Source: Rhizomys pruinosus (lineage: Eukaryota; Chordata; Mammalia; Rodentia; Spalacidae). From it: a DNA stretch of 64,000 bases. Location: NCBI GenBank assembly GCA_009823505.1, contig VZQC01000610.1, forward strand, positions 2,084,748 through 2,148,747, in the 5' to 3' direction. The position numbers and the translations under genes are program-made. A model generated the notes under the pieces. The model did not search any database. It saw only the letters and a list, made by a program, of their open reading frames with translations, and was not told the DNA's origin. Shown in pieces: positions 32,041 through 43,439 of the stretch (positions are counted from its first letter, which is position 1; each line of letters starts with the position of its first letter).

Positions 32041-32454
32041 GATCTTCTTTTCTTTCTTTAAGCAGAAGGGCTTCTACATTATTGCTTTGGAAACAACCGG
32101 AAAGGACAATTTATGGGATTAATAATAGTTACGTGTAGAATTTCAGTTTCAGGTCTGGAGAACACCATAAAAATTTTAAACAATTATAAGGCTGAAAGAA
32201 TTTTGTATAAGAATGGTACAGTGGCTTGTGCTTATCCTATCACAGGAGAGGGTGAGGTATGAGGATTGCTGTGAGAGACAAAACAAAATGAGAGAATGTC
32301 AGACATATTTTTCCTGAAAATATTTCATGTTTGCTGCACCTGCAGTTCTGCATCACTGTTTAAGACACTCTAAATGTGCTTCACTTGATTCCAAAATCCA
32401 TACTGGGGTTTACTGATCTAGTCATCCAAATTTTCTAGTAATTAGAAATCTTGA

Positions 32455-32800
32455 TAATGGGTGGAGGAGATGGTTTAGTTGGTAAAGTGCTTGCTGCGTG
32501 AGCATGAAGACCCAAGGTCTACCACTAGGACCCCACTAAAAAGCTGTGTGTGGTGATGGATGCTTCTACTTCTAGTGCGGGGAGGGAGGAGACAGGTCAG
32601 TCCCTTGGCCAGCCAGCCCAGACTACTCAGTGAGTTCTGGGCCAGTGAGAGACCTTGTCTCCAAACACAACAATAACAGCGCCCCCCCCCCAAAAAAACC
32701 CCCAAACAAACAGCACCTGAGGAATGAGGAATGACCCTTGAAGTTGATCTATGGCATCCACACACACACATCTGTGTACTTGCACACACACCTACACCAA
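32455..32800 (+). mobile_element. Composite tRNA/7SL-type SINE (B4/RSINE-like), sense
   Basis: GGGTGGAGGAGATGGTTTAG head, CTCAGTGAGTTCTGGGCCAG middle and a CACACACACATCTGTGTACT tail. The same layout recurs at 41310, 51990 and 61535. 32801-33046 is unique and ends in the CT-rich acceptor of the next exon. Confidence 0.7.
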
Positions 32801-33046
32801 AAATGAAATCTGATAATGTGTTACATTATAGAGAGAATGCTACTTAAAGCCATAAGATGTCATATAGAGGTTCTAGCTATATGAAATTGATCCTGGTTAG
32901 CTAGCATAAACAGACACATAATGACATAAAAGTGTAATGTACACTATGAAGTTATTTGTTGTAAACTGAATTATCTTTCCAGGTGTGACTTGAAGCCATG
33001 TTAGGTCCATTTGAAGTCATTTTCTTTCTTTCCTTTTCTTCCCAAG

Positions 33047-33096
33047 AATGGCATCAGGAAGCACCCAATGTTTACATGCTGATCATAGGTCCTGAG
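33047..33096 (+). CDS. Glt1d1: Glt1d1 internal exon 4 of 7
   Basis: This 50-nt exon (phase 1 in, phase 0 out) completes a Glu codon and reads WHQEAPNVYMLIIGPE. The acceptor is TTCCCAAG after a long CT-rich tract and the donor is GTGAGT. YMLIIGPE is the second core strand of the Rossmann fold, equivalent to the L-x-I-x-G-x-G strand of GT4 enzymes. It sits only 1172 bp after the previous exon. A young B2/B3-type SINE begins about 240 bp downstream in the next intron. Confidence 0.96.
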
Positions 33097-33333
33097 GTGA
33101 GTCCACGTACTGGGAACATGTGTCAGGGCTATTTAGTTCTATGGACTTTTGATGTGTTTTCTTAAACAGTTTATATACCTCTTCTAGCCAACTGGGCTTT
33201 TTTCTACATTTAGTAACTGAAGCGAGTTTGCCTTTTTACTACAGTTTGTTTAGTGTATGTAGGGGTCACACACATGTCACAGCTTGCCTGTAAAGGTCAG
33301 AGGACAACTTGCTGGAACCTGTTCTCTCCTTTT

Positions 33334-33570
33334 TTTTTTTTTTTTAATTTCTGTATGTATATCAATGTACTGTCTGCATGCAGGTCTGTGTACCCGTGTA
33401 GTGCAATGCCGCGGAGGTCAGAAGAGGGTCTTGGATTACCCTGGAGCTGGAGTTCTCCTGGAATTGGAGTTTCAGATGGCTCTCGGCCACCATGTGGGTG
33501 CTGGGGATCGAACCCGGGTCCTCTGTAAGAGCGGTCGGCACTCTTAACCGCTAGGCCATCTCTCCAGCCC
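33334..33570 (-). mobile_element. Young B2/B3-type SINE with 15-bp TSD and 17-bp duplication
   Basis: CTGTTCTCTCCTTTT occurs at 33319-33333 and 33571-33585. The insert is antisense with both 17-mers and a GAACCCGGGTCCTCTGTAAG core. Confidence 0.93.
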
Positions 33571-33694
33571 CTGTTCTCTCCTTTTATAGTGTGGGTCTCG
33601 AGTACTGAACTCAGCTTGTCTGGCTTGATGACAATGGTTTACATACTAAGACATCTCCCTGACCTATAGTTTGCCTTTAAAAAAATTTATTTAT

Positions 33695-34086
33695 GGGGCT
33701 GGAGAGATGGCCTAGCATTAAGAGCACCGACTGCTCTTGCAGAGGAACCGGGTTCGATCCCCAGCACCCACATGGCAGCTGAGAACTGTCTGAAACTCCA
33801 ATTCCAGGAGAACTCCAGTTCCAGGGGAATCCGAGACCCTCTTCTGACCTCCGTGGCATTGTACAACACGGGTGCACAGACCTGCATGCAGACAGTATAT
33901 TCATACACATAGAGAAAAATAAATAAATATATTTAAAAATTTTTATTTATTATTTGTATTTTATGTGTATGAGTATATTCCTGCATGTATGTAAGTTGTT
34001 AGCCACCATGTAGGTGCTGGGAGTTGAACCTGGGTCCTCTGAAAGAGCAGCCAGTGCTCTTAATCACTGAGCAATCTCTCCAGCCC
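33695..34086. mobile_element. Young B2/B3-type SINE (sense) then an older antisense copy
   Basis: The sense copy at 33695-33935 has GGGGCTGGAGAGATGG, the 17-bp duplication and an AAATAAATAAATAT tail. A shortened antisense copy at 33940-34086 ends CAATCTCTCCAGCCCC. Confidence 0.9.
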
Positions 34087-34092
34087 CCCAAA

Positions 34093-34207
34093 ATCTTTCT
34101 TTTCTCTCTTTTCTTCTCCTTCTCCTTCTCCTTCTTCTCCTCCTTCTCCTTCTCCTTCTCCTTCTCCTTCTCCTCCTCCTCCTTTCTTTTTTTTTTTTTT
34201 TTTTTTT
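34093..34207. repeat. Polypyrimidine (CTCCTT)n tract
   Basis: About 115 bp of C/T, mostly CTTCTC units, ending in 22 T residues that merge with the next B1. The K/E-rich minus-strand open frame is a by-product. Confidence 0.92.
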
Positions 34208-34450
34208 GATAAAGGGTTTTCTTTGTAGCCCCAGCTGGCCTGGAACTCACTATGTAGACCAGGCTAGCCTTTAACTTACAGAGATCTGTCTGCCTCTGCC
34301 TCCCGAGTGCTGCCATTAAATGTGTGCACCACCACACCTGGCTATAAGTCTGCCTTTTTAAAAATGTTAAGCACCTAGGGTGTAGCTCATGGCACCTCAC
34401 TTGCCAAGCTGGTGTGTGCAGAGGCCTGGATTTGATTCCCAGCCCCCGTC
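34188..34450 (-). mobile_element. B1 SINE, antisense, then an ID-like piece
   Basis: B1 to about 34345 (CTATGTAGACCAGGCTAGCC, CACCACACCTGGC). 34370-34445 has a sense ID-like AGGGTGTAGCTCATGGCACC. Confidence 0.8.
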
Positions 34451-34611
34451 CACCCCAAGAACCTAGATCATGATTAAAGATCATAGCTGGAATTTGTTTT
34501 TGTAGCTGATTTACTATAAAGATTGTTACAATTAATTTTTACACCAATTTATTGCCGTGAAGCATAGATAGAAAATTCTTATGGAAAAACCAAGGAAACA
34601 AAGAGGAAATT

Positions 34612-34769
34612 TTGGTGTTTTTGGTCTTTTTGAGACAGGGTCTCCCTGTAGCCCCAGCTATCCTAGAACTCACTCTGTAGACCAGGCTGGCCTTGAACTC
34701 ACAAAGATCCACCTACCTGCCTCTGCCTCCCAAGTGCTAGGACTAAAGGCATGCGCCACCACACCTGGC
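34612..34769 (-). mobile_element. B1 SINE with perfect 14-bp TSD
   Basis: ACAAAGAGGAAATT is repeated at 34598-34611 and 34770-34783. The insert is a full-length antisense B1. 34784-35084 is unique. Confidence 0.95.
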
Positions 34770-35084
34770 ACAAAGAGGAAATTATTTAAAATTATATATG
34801 ACATCTAAGTCAGTGTATAAGCCAAACTTTATGTGTGGTCCAAAGTATTTTTGGAAACTCCCTCAATTTGCTGAAAATATGAACTCAGAGCTGTCCTTGA
34901 TCCCAGTATCAGATCAAGCTGCTTAGCCTGTATGGAGAAACCTTACCATTGAGTACCCACAAGCCCGACATGGTGGCTCTTGTCAGGAAATGGAGTCCCA
35001 GGGACACACTTAAACCACTCCTCCCTATACTATGTAGACCTTTTCCCCCTAGTATTTTGCATATTCATTTTTATTTTTTTCTTG

Positions 35085-36217
35085 CTCATTTTTAAAGTAG
35101 TTCTTTGAGAATTTCACAGAGTATACTTTGATCATTCTCAGTACTCACTACCCACACCCACAGCCCCTTCCAGATCTACCCACTTCCTTACCCACCCAAC
35201 TTTTCGTCCTTTCTTTTTTTAAGCAATGGGGTCCAGTTTGTACCACCCATATATTCTTGGGTGTGTAACCATCCTCTGGAGCAAGGTTGACACCCGCTGT
35301 CTGTTGCCAGTGGCTCCTCAGCTAGGGTTAAAACTTCACACGCACTTCCCCTGTCCATGCTAGTTTTCCTGGCTTGTGCATGCTTTCTTGTATGTAGATC
35401 TTGGGTATGCTGTCATAATCACTGTCCATTCATATGATCAACTGCCCTGTTGTGTCCAGAAAATATCATTTCATTATAGTCTACCATCTCTGGTTCTTAT
35501 AATCTTTCCACTCTCTCTTCTGTAATGTTCCTTGAGCCTTGAGAGGAGAGGGTGTGACACAGGTGTCCCATTTAGAGGTGAATATTCCAGGCTCTTATTC
35601 TCTGTACTTTTCCAGTTGTGGGTCTGCGTGTTAATTACCAACTACTGCAGAAAGAAGCATAGTTAAGAGATGTACTAATCAATGGATATAATGATAAATC
35701 ATTATTAGTTTAATACTATGTTCATTTAGAAGATTAATAGTATAGTTGTTACTACTGTCTGTGAGTTGTCTAGCCACAGGTTTTTGGCCCTGATAGCAGT
35801 ACCAGCTTTGGGTTTTATCTTGTGGAGCAGACCTTACATCCAATCAGAAAGTGGTTGGTTACTCCCATGACATTCATGTCGCTATTGTAGCAGTGGGCAT
35901 GTCTTCCCAGGCCAGTGGTTATGATAGCTTGCAGGTTCTCAGCCTGGTAAGGTTGATGGTTACTTTTCTCTTTTGGTGGCATACATAGCACCTCCCAGCA
36001 CTATGAGAGCTAGTCATGGGAATGAAGCTTCAAAGTCATACCGTTTTGATTTCTCCATGATCTATGACTCAAGTATGTGTTGTCCTTAGGAAGAGGGCCT
36101 TACCACCAAGTTTTGAAAGGTAACCAAGACTAATGGCAGTAATCTGTAATCTTTTAGGGGCGGGAGTCTGCCCACTGACCAGCAACTCCAGAAGAGGGAC
36201 CTCATTCCTGGCACTGG

Positions 36218-36250
<33 letters not shown>

Positions 36251-36720
36251 TTTTTATTTATTTCTGTATGTGTATGAATGTACTGTCTGCATGCAAGTTT
36301 GTGCACCCGTGTCGTGCAATGCTGCAGAGGTCAGAAGAGAGTGTCAGATTCCCCTGGAACTGGAGTTCTCCTGGAATTGGAGTTTCAGACGGTTCTCGGC
36401 CGCCATGTGGGTGTTGGGGATCGAACCCGGGTCCTCTGTAAGAGCGGTCGGTGCTCTTAACCGCTAGGCCAACTCTCCAGCCCCGGCACTGGGCTTTTTA
36501 TTCGCTAATCTGTGGTGTCTGGTAGGGGCGTTGTTGTCCTGGTATACAGTAATTCCATTTAAATTTTTCTTGTTTATACATGTATTTATGTATATATAAG
36601 GAAGTTTCTACAGTAGTAGATTTCCATATGACTTTTTCAAAAGGTCTTTAGTGTTAGTTATCCCTCCCTGTATTCTGTTCTCTGCCTTGTCCTCCCATCT
36701 CCAACCCCATTTGACCCTTC
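35085..36720 (-). mobile_element. L1 fragment, antisense, interrupted by a young SINE
   Basis: AGTTCTTTGAGAATTTCACA, GTATACTTTGATCATTCTCA and following text resemble an L1 3' region in reverse, in my judgement. A B2/B3-type SINE splits it at 36225-36484. No intact ORF. The right boundary is uncertain and may extend to about 37000. Confidence 0.6.
36225..36484 (-). mobile_element. Young B2/B3-type SINE with 15-bp TSD inside L1
   Basis: GGCACTGGGCTTTTT is repeated at 36210-36224 and 36485-36499. The copy is antisense, has the 17-bp duplication and is nearly identical to the copy at 9124. Confidence 0.95.
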
Positions 36721-37098
36721 CTGTTCTGTTATTCCCCTTTAGCCCTTTATACCCACATGATGAATTCAGAGCAGACACCTGCTGTACCCCGTTCCATCTT
36801 CAGTGCTGAGGGTGTGGAGAATCTGTGACCATGCTGGTCATCTCATGAACATAGGCTTTCATTTGCTCCAAGAAGTTTGGAAAACCAAATATACCCAGTT
36901 CTTTGGGCCAGATGGGCTCAACGCTGCAGTGACAACTCTGTTCTCTGTGTTGCTTTGATTTCAGGCTTCCTTGCTGTGCTCTATATCTATTTCCACCAAA
37001 CTCCTCTGCCGAAATCTTTTCTTACAATGTGATGCTAAAACAACAACCACAACAACAACAAAAAAACCAATGTGATGCTAGTAGGAGCGGGGGCCTCT

Positions 37099-37231
37099 GG
37101 GAGATGGAGGGAGATGGAGGAGATGGAGGGAGATGGAGGGAGATGGAGGGAGATGGAGGGAGATGGAGGAGATGGAGGGAGATGGAGGGAGATGGAGGGA
37201 GATGGAGGGAGATGGAGGGAGATGGAGGGAG
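37099..37231. repeat. 10-bp AG-rich satellite, (GGAGATGGAG)n, about 13 units
   Basis: Units of GAGATGGAGG are broken twice by a one-base-shorter GGAGATGGAGGAGATGG form. The + strand is free of C. GDGGRWREME-type + frames and SISLHLPPSP-type minus frames are by-products. Confidence 0.95.
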
Positions 37232-38860
37232 CCCTCAGCAGTGGAACTAGCACCTTTATCAATGAAGGCCCAAGTAGCTTCCTTGCCCTTCACCTTTGTG
37301 CTTGGACATAGTGAGATGTCACCATCTGTGAACCAGGAAGCCTCACAAGCCACTCAGTCTGCCAGTTCCTTGGTCCTGGACTTCTGGCTTCTAGAGGTGT
37401 GAGCGGCACCTCTCTGCTGATTTGTAACCCATGTGAGCTAAGACAGTTGCATGATCTACAGTGTCGAGTGGGATTGTGACCCCAGCATATGGACCACCTT
37501 TCCCACTGCCTTTTGGAGTTTGGGCAGACAGTGGTAAACAAGCTGTGTGTATTTGCTGCCAGTCTTTGCCTGGGAAGTCTTGCTCTATTCATTGTGCTAG
37601 AGAGGGTACTCACAGACCAAAGAAATGGTTCTGTAAAAGTCCAGTTTGGTGAGATGAAGAGTTTATTGGGGTTAAAGGTGCATGGGCGGCTCAGAGGCAG
37701 CTGCATCACCACAAAGTCCACCCCAGTAGGAGTGACAACTCATGAAAGCTGAACCCTTGCACACCTTGCAGGCAGCTCCACTGAAGAGTCTCCTCTCTCA
37801 GAGGGCCTGTGAGTCTTGTATCTTTCTTGTCTCTTTCCTGAGCCTCCCTCTCCATCCAAGAGGAAATACTTTAACTACTGTTCCATAGTATTAAACAGGT
37901 GGACAGCCTCACAATTACATTCATTTGTACAGAAATGCCCCAAGATTCCAGTGACTGGGATTCTCTATAGGTTCCCTGAGCTTCATCTGTTTGATCTTCC
38001 TTATATGTCTGTTCTGGCTCTCTGTGCACCTTTGCAGCCTGCTGAGCTATTATTCATAGTGTTCTCAGTGTGGTGGGCCTTGTGGACTATATCCTGGCAC
38101 TGCTTCCTGTCTGAGGTTCCTCTGCTTCCTGTCCAAATGCAATGCAACCATTTGCTATAGCTGCACGTGACTCTGTCATGCTCCTCTCTCATTCCTGTCA
38201 TGATGGACCTCAAACTGCAAACCTGAATGACTCCTTCCCTCTTAAGTTGTTTCTCTTATAAGGAGAAAAGCTACTAATCCAATGATTTGTGTGGTTTGTA
38301 GTCACTGGGGCCATGCTGGGTGGGATGTCAGTTCTCCTCTCAGAATCCATTGGTTTCACTTCCTGGTGAAGCCAGTGCAGTTGCAATGCTTCAGGTGAAT
38401 CTCTCCTGTTGTCTCAGATGCAATTATCATCTGAGATCATCTAGGATTGAGATCTCATCTGTCTCAATCCCAGCTCCTCCTCCTCCATTATGGTAAAACC
38501 TCCACATATCTGCTAATGTTCACAATCACATTTTCAATTTATCATGACTTCTGAATCCAGAATGGGGAGTTGACGAAAGCCACTTGGCACTTGACTTTGA
38601 GTATTCGTCATGATGTTAGGGGTTCACATGCTAATGGGGTGGATTTGAAAAGTGGTCCCGAGGCCAAGTATCCGGCACATTAAAATTCCTGTTTTAATGG
38701 CTGTGGCAGGTGCTGCATTCACCTCTTCCTGCTCTGTCTGATGCCTGGCTAGAGCACGTGTTTCCTTTAGTCCATTTCTTTCTTTGCTGTCTGCAGAACT
38801 CATGTCTCAATATGCACTTAATGTATACATGAGATGCTCTGCAGACTTAGCTTTTCCAGG
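37232..38860. other. Mostly unique intronic sequence with one dispersed repeat
   Basis: 37640-37800 (GAAGAGTTTATTGGGGTTAA, CAGCTGCATCACC, GGAGTGACAACTCATGAAAGC) resembles 54125-54265, an unassigned dispersed repeat. The rest shows no supported gene. Confidence 0.4.
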
Positions 38861-39160
38861 TCATGTCCCATGCCTCTCTGCAAAATCGTGTCGTCTTGGC
38901 TAGATCATGGCCTGTGAGGCAGAACTGGGCGTTACCGGGGGATAATTGCAGAGTGCTACAGAGGCTGCCTCTGCCCATTTCTCCTCAGAGTGCTATCCTG
39001 CAGGAGACCCTGGCAAAGACACCAGGTGCACTCACTCGTGTGCCTGAACTGCAAGTACCAGAAAAGATTCCCAGCCCAAAGCCTGCCAAGGACATCATTA
39101 GAAGAATACAAGAGTTCCCTGAGGAGCCGCTGGAGATGCTGATGAGCTGGCTGGTGTACA

Positions 39161-39308
39161 CAGGACAGTGCATTGTGACAGCTGTCACTCAAGGCTGCAG
39201 GACAGTGCATTGTGACAGCTGTCACTCAAGGCTGCAGGACAGTGCATTGTGACAGCTGTCACTGAAGGCTGCAGGACAGTGCATTGTGATAGCTGTCACT
39301 CAAGGCTG
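39161..39308. repeat. 37-bp minisatellite, 4 units
   Basis: Unit starts lie at 39161, 39198, 39235 and 39272, each CAGGACAGTGCATTGTGA followed by CAGCTGTCACTCAAGGCTG. Only single-base differences separate units. The unit holds the palindrome GACAGCTGTC. 39309-40410 is unique intronic sequence. Confidence 0.97.
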
Positions 39309-40414
39309 CGCATCTGGGACAGAAGAGCCCTACCTACTGTCTCTCGGACCCAGCCTTCTGCTCCAGGCTCAGGGCTCAGGAAGAGAGTGTAAGGCTGTCT
39401 ATCCTGCTCACATTGTTTCCTACCCTTCTGTAAAGAGAGAACAGGCCTGAGGCCACTCATCAGACCCTCTCTGGTGGCAAGAGTAAGGCTGAGTTCCCAA
39501 GGGAGCTTGGTCTTCACAGGAGGGATGAAATGGGGAGAGGGGGGTAAACAGTCAAAACAAAGGAAACAGTAATAGCCACAATGAAACCCAAACGCGTTCA
39601 TGCACACACATATTATTTTTACAGAGAACCAAACAAAAAGAACGAATACTTTTCTAGGTTAGTTAATGAGAACAGTGGCCATGCCTGTCTTCTCTGCTCG
39701 TCAGTAGAATAGGAAAGAATGCTCTGGCAGCAGTGAACTTGCACTCAGACTCTGCGCCATTACTACACGACCCTGTGTGGACCTGCCAACCTTGACCAAG
39801 ACCATGGGTAGCAGGTTGATTGGAGAGTCAGGTGTCTCTATATACAGCAAGGTCATCTCTTGTGTGCGTCCTTATGTACATCTGTATCTGCACATCCATC
39901 TGTCTTCTGTGTCTACTTCCCACCCAGTCCTCCTGGAAGGGCATGCTGAGTGCCACTGTGTTCTGGCATCTGGCTGTATCCCCTTGTTCTCTGTACAGGC
40001 CAGAGAATGATCTATGATAGTCATACTGCTGGTTTCAACTAAGTGAGTTTATTATATATAAAGAAAGAAAAAGTAAGCGGACAAATAGCAGGTAGAGAGA
40101 AGCAGCCAACATAACAAAACCTCATCAGATCAGGAGTTTAGGGCATCCAGCAGTTGCCTAGAGTAGCCTGGCCCAGTAGCAGACAGAGGTGACTCAGCAA
40201 ATTGGAGGTTTACAAGCACCCAGCAAAATAGACTGGGGAAGTTGAGGGAGTCGGCTGGAGTTCCTGATTTTCTCATCCTGGGTGAGTCACCGGCTTCTCT
40301 TCTACCCTGGGTATTTTTTATGCCCTGGGTAAAAACAAACAAAAGCAACCTCTATTAAAAACAGTTTTACCTTTAAGTTGTCACAAGGATACAGTGGTTT
40401 TGTTATTGATTTCT

Positions 40415-40560
40415 GTTTGTTTGTTTTTGAGACGGGGTCTCACTATGTAGCCCTGACTGACCTGGAACTCACTGTGTAGACCAGGGTGCCCTTGAACTCA
40501 TAGAGATTCTCCTGCCTCTGTTTCCTGAGTACTGGGATTAAAGACAGGTGTCGCCATGCC
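40415..40560 (-). mobile_element. B1 SINE, antisense
   Basis: TTTTTGAGACGGGGTCTCAC, TGTAGACCAGGGTGCCC and TTTCCTGAGTACTGGGATTA. 40561-41040 is unique intronic sequence. Confidence 0.85.
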
Positions 40561-41045
40561 ATCTCTATGATGCTGTGTTTCTACCTTTAGCTGTTTGCTG
40601 TTTTTCCCTACCCCTGTTATGGGGCCAACCTGACGCAGGACAGGAGGTTTTAGAGGAGAAAGGAAGGCCCTTCTCATTCCCAGTATCCTCTTTAAACAAG
40701 CTTAAGCAGCGCGTGGCAATTTATCATTGTACTGTGTGATGCACCTTTGAAGAGGACACACATGTACTCTGCCCTCCTATAACACTGTTCTGGTCAACAA
40801 GACTGACTGCAACAAGTCAGAGGCAGCAGGTGGTGTTTCACCAGGAGCCCTCAAGGTTGGGTTCGTGCAGTGTGGCTGTCATTGTGGCACCTGCTTTTGC
40901 TTATTGTCCAGCCAGAGGCATCTCCCCTGGTTCTACAACTTGCTTTTGCATATCATAACTCTACTGTTTGGTGTTAAATCGGCACTTCTCTTGCAGCATT
41001 TACAAATGAGCAGAATGGGTGTTCAGAAATTGTTTAAATATCTTT

Positions 41046-41205
41046 GAGCCAGGTGTGGTGGTGCACGCCTTTAATCCCAGCACTCTGGAGGCAGGGGCAG
41101 GCGGATTCCTGTGAGTTCAAGGCCAGCCTGGTCTACATAGTGAGCTCCAGGCCACCTGTGACTAAAGGGAGTCCCTGCCTCAAAAAGACCAAAAATAAAC
41201 AAACA
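41046..41205 (+). mobile_element. B1 SINE, sense
   Basis: GAGCCAGGTGTGGTGGTGCA head, CAAGGCCAGCCTGGTCTAC and a CAAAAAGACCAAAAATAAAC tail. ATCTTTGA flanks both sides (8 bp). Confidence 0.9.
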
Positions 41206-41214
41206 TCTTTGATA

Positions 41215-41700
41215 TGATATTGGGGGACAGGTCAGTTGGTAAAGTATTTGTCTTGAGAGCAATGCAGACCTGAGTTTGATCCTGGGAACCCACATAAGAA
41301 AGGTCAGGTGTGGGCTGGTGAGGTGGCTCAGTGGGTAAAAGGCACTGGCTGTAAAGCCTGATGACCTGAATTTGATACCTGGAGCCCACATGGTAGAAGC
41401 AGAGAACAGATTCCTGCAAGTTGTCCTCTGACCTCTACATGTGTGTACATGGAGAGAGAGAGAGAGAGAGAGAGAAATGAGTTAAAAAAAAAAAGCCAGG
41501 TACAGTGGTATTCTTATAATCACAGGACTGGGGAGGCAGACGGCAAATCCCTGGGGCCTACTGAGCTGCCAGCCTCTTTGAATCAGTGAGTTACAGGTGA
41601 AAATGAGAGCTTCCACCTCAGAAAACAACGCTGCCAGCTTCTGGGGAGGGATACCAAGGTTGGCCTCTGGCCTCCATATACACAGCACACACACGTGCAT
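41215..41700 (+). mobile_element. Composite SINE fragments with a (GA)n tract
   Basis: One truncated copy is at 41222-41310 and a second from 41312 (GGGCTGGTGAGGTGGCTCAG). A GA run is at 41452-41476. A B1/RSINE-like second half (AGCCAGGTACAGTGG) extends to about 41700. Confidence 0.65.
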
Positions 41701-41709
41701 ACACAATCC

Positions 41710-42715
41710 TTGACGCTTATGTTTACGTTTCAGATTCCATATATGGAATCCCCACATTAACTTCTTGCTCTTGGCCCCACCAGAGCCGCCTTAACTCTGT
41801 TGTGAGGAGGTCGGGCCATGAGGTTGCATGGTGGAGGGGGATGTGTCCCTTACCAACTGTGGGCCAACTGCTTGGGTGCAGTCTCCCTATCCAGCAATCA
41901 GGGTTGACTAAGACAGTGGCACCAGTCTCCCAGGTCGCTCTGTGTGCGCTCCGTGCCTGGCCTTCAGGGAGCTTCCATGGGTGTGGGCTGCAGCCGGTGT
42001 TCCCTTTCTGCTCCATACGCCAGCATCCTGGGATCCTGTTCTAGCTACAGGATGCTCTGAGATCTGCCTCGGTTTTCCACTAATGCCCCTTGGGGATCTC
42101 TCAGTTCCTGCTCACAGAGCTGCTCGTGTGGTGGGTTCCTGGGCTTTTGATACAGTGTACTGGAGGGGGGAATGCTTGGTTTGGGCATGACAGCTTAATG
42201 ACTTTGCCCAGTAACAACTTCTATCAAAGATTATTTCCCCTAAGCCTGAGAGTTGAAACAATATATTTTGCTAGGAAATAAACAAGCTTGGAAGGAGGAA
42301 ATGAGACTTTTTTTTTCCTACTGCTTCCAATGCTTTTGGCTTTAAAAATTTCATATTGTGTACTTTCATTAAATAAAAATATCCATCTTTCCTTTCCTTT
42401 TTATCTCGTGTTTTGTTCCACTTGACTTCACTAAGAAATTTGAAAATGAACTGATGTGGAAAGTAAACCCAGAGAAACCCAATGCCGATTGTAGTTTCAT
42501 CTTAAGACTCACTCTTAGTTCCTCACCAAATTTCAGTGAAAGCACTAACTATTTCAGTAGTTCCATGGAATTTGTTTGTGATTTGTTTCCTTGACAAATT
42601 ATCTCTCCCTGAATAGTTTGTTGAGAGGGCTAAAACTTGCTAATAAAGACAAAAGGAGGGACATCTAGCTAAAGTAATCCTACACAGAACAAACAAAGGC
42701 GTTCGATCTTTCATT
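41710..42715. other. Unique intronic sequence
   Basis: No repeat or gene recognised. ORFs here (for example 41802-42044) lack family motifs. Confidence 0.45.
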
Positions 42716-42717
42716 TC

Positions 42718-42880
42718 ATTGTGTGTGTATGTGTGTGTGTGTGCAGCACACATGATATGGTGGTACTTGTTTGAAAGTCAGAGAACAACTTGTGGGAGTT
42801 GGCTCTTGCCTTACGCCATGTGAGTCATCAGGAGTGGCAGCAAAATGCCTTTTATGCTCTCAAGCCATCTCGCCAGTCCC
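42718..42880 (-). mobile_element. Old B3-like SINE, antisense, with GT tract
   Basis: GTGTGTGTATGTGTGTGTGT, AAAGTCAGAGAACAACTTG and AGCCATCTCGCCAGTCCC. 42881-43295 is unique. Confidence 0.65.
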
Positions 42881-43296
42881 AAAGAAGCCTTTCATTGGAG
42901 TGTTTACTTTTTGTTTGTCAGATGCTAAGGACTGTAATGTAGTTTAGTTGCTTAGGATAATTTGAGCAAAAAGCCCTAGGAATGGGAAATGCAAGAACAG
43001 TTCTTTTAGCAAAGGCTCTTGTTCATGGAACTGTGTGCCAGTTACTGTGTGGGGCCAGAGATAGGAGATGGAGCCCTGGAGGAGAGAGACGCAGAGCTGT
43101 TGTCTGGGTTGGTGGCTGGCAAGTGGCAGGATAGTTGGGGGAGGGGCGGTGCTTCTGGCTAGGAGCATCGGAGAAAGTGGAGGTCTGTCAGATGTGGGGT
43201 CATCTGCACCGGGAGATCTGGAGAGGCCGGGACACAGGCTGGTACAGGTGGGGAATGTGGAGAAAGTAGACAGGAAGTGTGTTGGCTTCTCCAGCT

Positions 43297-43299
43297 TGC

Positions 43300-43338
<39 letters not shown>

Positions 43339-43345
43339 CATGCGC
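43297..43345. repeat. (GT)n microsatellite
   Basis: GTGCGTGTGTGTGTG continues for about 35 bp, then CATGCGCATG. It is part of a B4-type antisense SINE that continues to 43549. Confidence 0.9.
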
Positions 43346-43439
43346 ATGTTTGTGCATGTATGGCATGTGTGCATCCATGCAGGACACAGGTCAAACTCAG
43401 GTGTTGTTTCTTAGGTGCCACCCACCTTCTTCCTTGGTT

